DNA of 64,000 nucleotides from Liolophura sinensis. Taxonomy: Eukaryota; Mollusca; Polyplacophora; Chitonida; Chitonidae. Position 1 is the first letter of the stretch. Each line of letters begins with the position of its first letter. Positions 59,901-64,000 of this stretch are shown piece by piece. Below the pieces are notes generated by a model. That model did no database searches and had not been told where the DNA came from. It was given only the letters and a program-made list of their open reading frames with translations. A program made the translations under genes and the position numbers. The DNA is taken from NCBI RefSeq assembly GCF_032854445.1, contig NC_088295.1, forward strand, positions 82,132,644-82,196,643, given 5' to 3'.

Positions 59901-62900
59901 TTGTTGGAGTAAGTAAAAAATGCCACAGTTATTCTCACATATGATAGTTAACGATCTCTGCAGACTGAATAGACTAACTGCCTTCACGTTACCTTGTTTA
60001 AAAAATACATCCAAGTCCTGATATGATTTATGGACAGGATTTCCTAACTTCAGGTCAAAATTTATAGGTTTGATTGTCCATAAAGGATGGTCGCTTGGCT
60101 CTTTGCCTCTGGACAATCCATGACTCAATTGGCAGGCTCTAGATCAAAGGCCTGGAATGAAGGGCCCTCAAGTTTTACAAGCAGGTGGTATTGCAAGGGA
60201 TACTGCTATAGACGGGATCTTTTGTCAGTTTTTACAACTTTCAACTAACTGAAGCCCCTTTCAGTAATAACATAACATAGTAACGCAGTAAGACATATTA
60301 ATGTTAAAAAGGCATGTCAGATTCTCACTCTCAGACTGAGAAGTCTGACTGAGGATGGAGGACCATGTAATGAGGTCTGTGTGAGCTCAATCGACATTAA
60401 GGCGGAGCAACCTTCGCATCAGTGCTCGCCATTCCACCAAGATCTCCCGACACAACTACCCCCTGTCGCTCAAGTTGATCATTAATCCAAATGATTCCCA
60501 CAAGTTCAATGATTTCACTGTCCATTCTGTCCATCCATTCTGTCCATCCATTCTGTGATTACCCAACTCCTGACACCATTACTGGATACACTTCTTAGAG
60601 TGAACAAGTTGTCTTTTTTCTACAACTTTGTGTCCAACAGGGGAGAAAATTTGTCTAATTCATTGGGATGGAATTAGAGCACCTCGTTCTCAGGCAGTCA
60701 GCCAGTAAATCAAAAAGAGAAAGTCTGTTGGCTTCATATAGGTGAAGCTTTTTGCGTGTGTTACACTGAGCTAGGTGATCTGCGTAGTCACCTCTGTAGC
60801 AATTTTTCCGCTCTATGCCATATAATGGATCTTTTCTCAAAAGCTCTAGGCGGTCAATACAACTCTCTGGTGATGACTGGATTATTGGAAAGCTGATGTT
60901 TCTTGTCTGGGTGAAGAGGAAGAAACGAGACAAAGCTTTCAACACACAAAGAGAGAAAAACCATAAACGCTACAAATTAGGTCTCCTCATTTTTTTTTTA
61001 AAAGTACCTACACTTAGACCCCTGTGCGGCACTGAATCTGTCAGTATTGTGTAATGTGTCAGGCAATAATGGTGACAGTCAATGGCATTTAGCACATTTG
61101 TGAGCGCATTTCCTGATCGTTTCTTAACATCAGCTGCATTTGTAACTGCTGTAAGCACAGCAGTGCTTGGGGTTTAACGTCGTACTCAACAATTTTTCAG
61201 TCATATCACGACGAAGGAATCCGTAGGGTGTATATAATGTGCCTCCTTGTCGCAGGACGGATTTCCTTCGCTCTTATTTTAGTGCTGCTTCACTGATACG
61301 ACTTACCGAATGCAAGTAAGCCGCCCCGCCCGAACCATTATACTGATACGGGTCAACCAGTCGTGCATTATCCCCTTCATATTGAACGCCAAGCGAGGAA
61401 GTTACAACTTCCTCTTTTAAAGTCTTAGGTGTGACTCGGCCCAGGATTGATCCTGGATCTACCGCTCCTGAAACGGGCGCTCTACCAACTATGCTATCCT
61501 GTCCGGTAACAAAAAACTTTGTGTGAATAACAGCTTGTTTGGCGTATCGGATATAAAGGATTACCTGTTCCAGATGGCTCACATCTGTGGCCTCGTGGGG
61601 AATTATGACAAAGAACTTAGCCTCCGTGAACTCCTTTACGAGTTGTTTAACATGGTGTGAACATATGTTTTCCAAATTACTGGTTACTTGTTCGGTTCAA
61701 GTAAGTTTTTCCTATGTCTAGCCCTTTTACAACATCCAATAAAAATTCGTAGTCTAACCTAGGTTTGCCCTTCTTCATGACTGCATGTGCATTTTTGAAT
61801 AAAGTCAGCTGGTCTGCTTTCAAAATCTCACTTCGTTCACCAGAAACTGCATTCTGTTTTTTTGGTGACATACTGAACATGCAGCACACTTTTTATATGC
61901 CTCAAGTGATGGTTTTCTGTATGAGCTATAACCATGAATGAAGGGATAGTTTTTGAAGCCCTGTCCACAAGTGTCCGGAGAAAGTTTGACGTCCGTAAAT
62001 TCATGGCAAATGGAGCACACAATGTATTTACGTGTGTCTGGTTCACGCCCGCATTCCACTTCAGTCGCCCTCGGGAACGTAATTATCCAAGACTCCTTTG
62101 TCGCTTGTAGTTGTCATATTCCTCATTTGCAGAAGGCAATTTAGACATCGAAGCCTGCGGGTTTCCGTTAGCCTTTGTAGGTGGGCCTTTTATTCGTCAA
62201 AAAGCGTTCCATCGTCACTTAACAATCATGAAGGCGTCATAATCAAAGGCAAAACGGAAATATATTTTCCGAGAATCGTAAAATTCCGCTGCGGTATGTT
62301 ATCGCAAGTGTGCGCGCCGACACCTACTAGAGCGTGGAGATTACAACAACAAACAATGAAGCCTCTTTCTGGTTATTCTGAAAGGTTTGTCTTGACTATG
62401 TCTCAGCGGACGATTTGCTTCAATGAATTTATTTATTTATTTATTTGATAGCATCGATGCTTAAGGCCACATCCAAGAAGCATTGTTTCAGTAAATAGAA
62501 TGATGGATACACTGCTTATTGCCGACTTGCCCGGCCGGGCAGGCAATTTGGAAAGGTTGGCTGCCCAACACATTTTCTGCTTGCCCCGTGCAATCCGGCA
62601 ACCGTCAAGTTACATAATTTATATTTTTGAGCGTTAAAGATCTCTAAGAGTTTACTTACACCATATCCAAGATCTCCACATCCCGGTAGTAGCTTAGTCC
62701 TCCATACTGCTGGCGGAACTGCAAACAACCATGAAGACAGGTGAATAACCAGATGAAAATAAAGAAATCATTAATCACCCTGTTAATTAGCAAATTTTTA
62801 AGACATATGTGAAATATTTCTTGTTTTAAGCACGAGTTATTACTTTTACCAGAGTCTCCATTAGTGTCTCCATACGTCTCCATACGTCGTATCCAACAGT

Positions 62901-63871
62901 ATAGATCTGTTGGATACGCCGTTAACGAACATAATAATGCCATTTACGCATTTATTAAGGAAATAATGATACTTACGAATTCCAAAATAGATTGATATTC
63001 GGGTGAGGATGGATCGCTTGATACATTTCCCGCCAGTGTTAATGTCAGAAGTGATTTATCCACATAATCTATTACAGAAGAGAAACACAAAAACAGTACT
63101 TGAAAGGTAAGTACAAACGGCAATGTTTACCAGGGCACATGTGATTTGCTTTTGTTTAAAGTAAGTATCAAGTATTGTTAGCGGGTTAAAAAGATCACAT
63201 TTTTAACAAATCATGAAGGAGTCGTGTCTTATAATGGTTACATAATGACAGAAAAGATTAACTTACCAGCGTATACGATGTTTGGTGTATAATACCGACA
63301 ATATTCTCCCCAGTAATTGGCAGGACATCTAGAAATAGAAAAACAGTAAACGAGATGATAGAAAAAACAATCAATTATGATTTGTTCTATGTACAGATGC
63401 TCAGCATACACTGCTGCTGTGTATGTGTGTGTGTGCATTTACGCTGATGAACCATCTGTGGGTACTACCGCCGATCGTGCATCTATGTGTACTCCTGCTA
63501 AACCTTCGCACTGGTGCTGGACGTGCTTCTGTGCGATCGTACATCTGTGTTTGTAATGACGCTGAGCGTAAATTAGCGTGTAGTCATGCTTAACGTCATT
63601 GTGTTCTGCAGCGGAACGTAAATCAGTGTGTGCTACAGTTGAACATAAATCAGTGTGTAGGCCTACTACAACTGAGCGTAAACCAGAGTGTATTACATTG
63701 TAACGTAAATCAGTGTGTACTACAGCTGCACGTAAATCTGTGTGTAGTGATGCTGATGGTACCTGCATGATGGCCGGTTGTATTGGTCTGCGTAGCAGTA
63801 GGCGCCATTCTCACACGCCGCTAACACCTGGTACAGGTAACACGTGCGCCACTCCCGTTCAAGAAGAGACA
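53648..63871 (-). CDS. Membrane-mucin-like protein, C-terminal part: EGF-SEA-EGF-SEA-EGF-TM-tail ('gene A', 13 exons, 5' end off window)
   Basis: Exons (minus strand, 5' to 3'): 63871-63763, 63328-63267, 63068-62977, 62718-62660, 59086-58887, 57289-57181, 56541-56480, 56285-56194, 55867-55809, 55577-55381, 54905-54797, 54540-54355, 53909-53648. All borders are GT-AG and phases join without a break, giving 531 visible residues and a TGA stop. Three EGF-like domains have six cysteines each (spacing C8C5C9C1C8C), two SEA-like domains lie between them, and then come a hydrophobic helix, a Lys/Arg stop-transfer cluster and an acidic tail of 86 residues. This order matches the C-terminus of vertebrate MUC3/12/17-type membrane mucins, with an extra EGF-SEA module. 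It is predicted to be a cell-surface glycoprotein. Its upstream part, perhaps a Ser/Thr-rich exon like gene B's, lies right of 64000. Gene structure is seen directly; the mucin assignment is inference from domain order and neighbourhood. Confidence 0.85.
54127..54244. mobile_element. Inverted-repeat element in gene A's last intron (22-bp arms)
   Basis: The left arm 54127-54148 (CGGATTCACAAGGCCCTCTA + AA) and right arm 54223-54244 are reverse complements with one mismatch, 118 bp overall. It lies between the transmembrane and tail exons. It is probably a tiny MITE, but could fold in the pre-mRNA. Confidence 0.6.
54355..54540 (-). CDS. Gene A exon: EGF-3 second half, transmembrane helix, stop-transfer
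   Basis: 186 bp. Reads CIGEFYGDYCHLSGYRDWNP, then a hydrophobic segment of about 27 residues (YWVAMFVPLALCISLALCCT, CYAIVAAI) and the basic cluster RKRKKKKEEEND. This is a type I single-pass anchor with a cysteine-rich helix, a candidate for palmitoylation near the membrane. The second EGF half is fused to the helix on one exon, which replaces the usual 62-bp exon of the cassette. Confidence 0.88.
54797..54905 (-). CDS. Gene A exon: EGF-3, first half
   Basis: 109 bp. Reads PLLEREWSVCYFYDVSQVCE, then NDGRC, MDDNGYPAC. Acceptor TTTGTCTGCAG, donor GTGAGC. Confidence 0.87.
55381..55577 (-). CDS. Gene A exon: SEA-2, C-terminal part
   Basis: 197 bp, one codon shorter than its SEA-1 counterpart. 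Reads TEGGETVITHRVMYNRPVTP, then ILKDYVNSNL and GSLNRSIENATYLVLE, with sequons NRS and NAT in the same places. Acceptor TTTATTGCTGAAG, donor GTAAGT. About 70% identical to SEA-1 over this exon by eye. Confidence 0.88.
55809..55867 (-). CDS. Gene A exon: SEA-2, middle part
   Basis: 59 bp. Reads LGNKYKSLDYYQGVEIVNV. Acceptor TTTGTTGCAG is by eye weaker upstream than most, donor GTGAGT. The YYxxVEI core matches SEA-1. Confidence 0.83.
56194..56285 (-). CDS. Gene A exon: SEA-2, N-terminal part
   Basis: 92 bp. Reads YPRESLLTLHLGGRFTLTDA then QYNEIETF. It aligns with the SEA-1 first exon (SLLTL.L.G...), but the DPSSPEY motif is replaced by LTDAQY. Acceptor CCATCCATCAG, donor GTAAGT. Confidence 0.83.
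56480..56541 (-). CDS. Gene A exon: EGF-2, second half
   Basis: 62 bp. Reads CTEGMFGSFCQLGAVTNVLD. Acceptor TTTCTTGCAG, donor GTAAGA. Phases equal those of the EGF-1 second half. Confidence 0.87.
57181..57289 (-). CDS. Gene A exon: EGF-2, first half
   Basis: 109 bp, phase 1 in and phase 2 out. Reads PLLEREWQVCYLYDLKQSCK, then SGGRC and PVC. Acceptor TATGTTTTAG, donor GTAAGG. Same length and phases as the EGF-1 and EGF-3 first halves. Confidence 0.87.
57505..57552 (-). mobile_element. SINE-type 3'-tail fragment in an intron of gene A
   Basis: GATTCACATCGGCAATATTT followed by CAGCCATATGGTGGCGA is the reverse complement of a tail of the pattern (CATATGGCTGAAATATTGCC...) akin to those of SINE-1 and SINE-2. 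There is no head or body. Confidence 0.45.
58887..59086 (-). CDS. Gene A exon: SEA-1, C-terminal part
   Basis: 200 bp, phase 2 in and phase 1 out. Reads EGGETKITHVVNYNRPVTAR, then ILKDYVNSNL and GAFNASIQNATYIVLD. Two N-glycosylation sequons (NAS, NAT) are adjacent. The central hairpin carries GGE where cleaving SEA domains carry G-S-V-V-V. Acceptor TGATTTCAG, donor GTAGGT. Confidence 0.88.
59853..62059 (-). pseudogene. Broken hAT-like (TTF zinc finger / DUF4371 type) transposase relic in gene A's 3.6-kb intron
   Basis: Minus-strand fragments in changing frames recall the ZNF862/KIAA1586-like hAT family. 62059-61820 has a zinc-finger-like part (IVCSICHEFTDV, then HGYSSYRKPSLEAYKKCAAC). 61889-61677 has LFKNAHAVMKKGKPRLDYEF and GLDIGKTYLNR. 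61675-61500 has FFVIIPHEATDVSHLEQVIL + YIRYA, where the usual acidic residue of the D-E-A/S-T-D motif is His. 60945-60655 has a C-terminal-like part ending LFDLLADCLRTRC. Frameshifts separate the first three parts, and a SINE-1 is inserted at 61160-61506. Family placement is from memory; no terminal repeats were identified. Confidence 0.55.
61160..61506 (-). mobile_element. SINE-1 inserted in the hAT relic
   Basis: Reverse orientation: CAGTGCTTGGGGTTTAACGT, CGTACTCAACAATTTTTCAG, TTGTCGCAGGACGGATTTCC, GGCCCAGGATTGATCCTGG, GAAACGGGCGCTCTACCAAC. It interrupts the DUF4371-like segment, so the hAT relic is older than this SINE. Confidence 0.88.
62424..62446. repeat. (TTTA)n tract
   Basis: TTATTTATTTATTTATTTGA resembles the reverse complement of a SINE-2 3' tail but no body follows, so it may be just a microsatellite in the intron. 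Confidence 0.5.
62660..62718 (-). CDS. Gene A exon: SEA-1, middle part
   Basis: 59 bp, phase 0 in and phase 2 out. Reads FRQQYGGLSYYRDVEILDM, the SEA segment 'Y...l..Y..VeIl' that precedes the central hairpin. Acceptor GGTTGTTTGCAG, donor GTAAGT. The following intron is 3.6 kb and holds the hAT relic. Confidence 0.85.
62977..63068 (-). CDS. Gene A exon: SEA-1, N-terminal part
   Basis: 92 bp, phase 1 in and phase 0 out. Reads SLLTLTLAGNVSSDPSSPEY then QSILEF. This fits the SEA start: a beta strand, then (D)PSSxEY and a helix. Acceptor CTCTTCTGTAATAG, donor GTAAGT. Confidence 0.85.
63267..63328 (-). CDS. Gene A exon: EGF-1, second half (C5-C6)
   Basis: 62 bp, phase 2 in and phase 1 out. Reads CPANYWGEYCRYYTPNIVYA. 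The aromatic-Gly-x-x-Cys end is typical of EGF domains. Acceptor TATTTCTAG, donor GTAAGT. Confidence 0.85.
63429..63757. repeat. 27-bp minisatellite in gene A intron, beside the EGF-1 donor
   Basis: Units of the form ACGTAAATCAGTGTGTACTA + CAGCTGC recur at about 27-bp steps from 63530 to 63757 and decay leftward. It ends a few bases from the donor of the EGF-1 first-half exon. The HTDLR-rich minus-strand ORF across it is an artefact of the repeat. Confidence 0.8.
63763..63871 (-). CDS. Gene A exon: EGF-1, first half (C1-C4)
   Basis: 109 bp, phase 1 in and phase 2 out. Reads SLLEREWRTCYLYQVLAACE, then four more cysteine-bearing positions ending PSC. Acceptor GTGTGTTGTGACAG, donor GTACCA. The SLLEREW / PLLEREW start is shared by all three EGF first halves. 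Confidence 0.85.
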
Positions 63872-64000
63872 CTGTCACAACACACAAAATATTTCACATC
63901 ATATTGAGCGAAACGGAAAGAGAAAGTTCACAGAAACTGATTTTATTTAGGTTTATGGACGTGTTTTACTGTGAATCCTTCGAGTAGTTTTAACGCAACA

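Noticed and set aside
63439-63768. 109-codon minus-strand ORF with HTDLR repeats
   Set aside because: It is the 27-bp minisatellite in an intron and overlaps the donor of the EGF-1 exon in another frame.

Overview
This window is from a eukaryotic nuclear genome. It is AT-rich and has large introns with GT-AG borders, tRNA-derived SINEs with target-site duplications, short terminal-inverted-repeat elements and minisatellites. The SINE 3' tails (motifs such as GTACGACGTTAAACCCC and GAGTACGGCGTAAAACACC) resemble tails I associate with molluscan genomes. A gastropod or bivalve is my best guess, but this rests on memory, not on a search.

Layout. (1) Positions 1-22791, minus strand: one enormous exon of a secreted or membrane mucin-like protein ('gene B'). 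It is a tandem array of about 51 copies of a 435-bp (145-codon) unit, about 58% Ser+Thr and free of cysteine. A divergent 453-bp copy and a phase-1 splice acceptor lie at its 5' end, and the exon runs off the left edge. The frame is open throughout except in two patches dense with 1-2-base indels (about 3390-4143 and 17702-18410), which look like unpolished assembly sequence. (2) Positions 22.8-53.6 kb: I find no convincing protein-coding gene. The stretch holds two tRNA-derived SINE families, a MITE pair, a 34-bp minisatellite, a duplicated TATA-containing segment, inverted repeats and one doubtful orphan exon near 52.7 kb. It probably contains the first intron and unfound signal-peptide exon of gene B, and the 3' UTR of gene A. 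(3) Positions 53648-63871, minus strand: thirteen exons of the C-terminal part of a type I membrane protein ('gene A'). It reads EGF-SEA-EGF-SEA-EGF-transmembrane helix-acidic cytoplasmic tail and continues beyond the right edge. Its exons come in an almost length-invariant five-exon cassette (109, 62, 92, 59 and 200 or 197 bp; phase 1 at both ends), so it grew by whole-cassette duplication. A 3.6-kb intron in gene A carries a broken hAT-like transposase relic with a SINE nested in it.

How the parts fit. Vertebrate membrane mucins of the MUC3/MUC12/MUC17 type have a signal peptide, a giant Ser/Thr-rich exon, then EGF-SEA-EGF, a membrane helix and a tail. Here the C-terminal end of one such gene (A) lies just upstream of the giant Ser/Thr-rich exon of another (B), in the same orientation. 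The simplest reading is a head-to-tail cluster of membrane-mucin genes. In that reading, gene B's EGF/SEA/TM end lies left of the window and gene A's own Ser/Thr-rich exon lies right of it. That is inference and can be tested with flanking sequence and long-read RNA.
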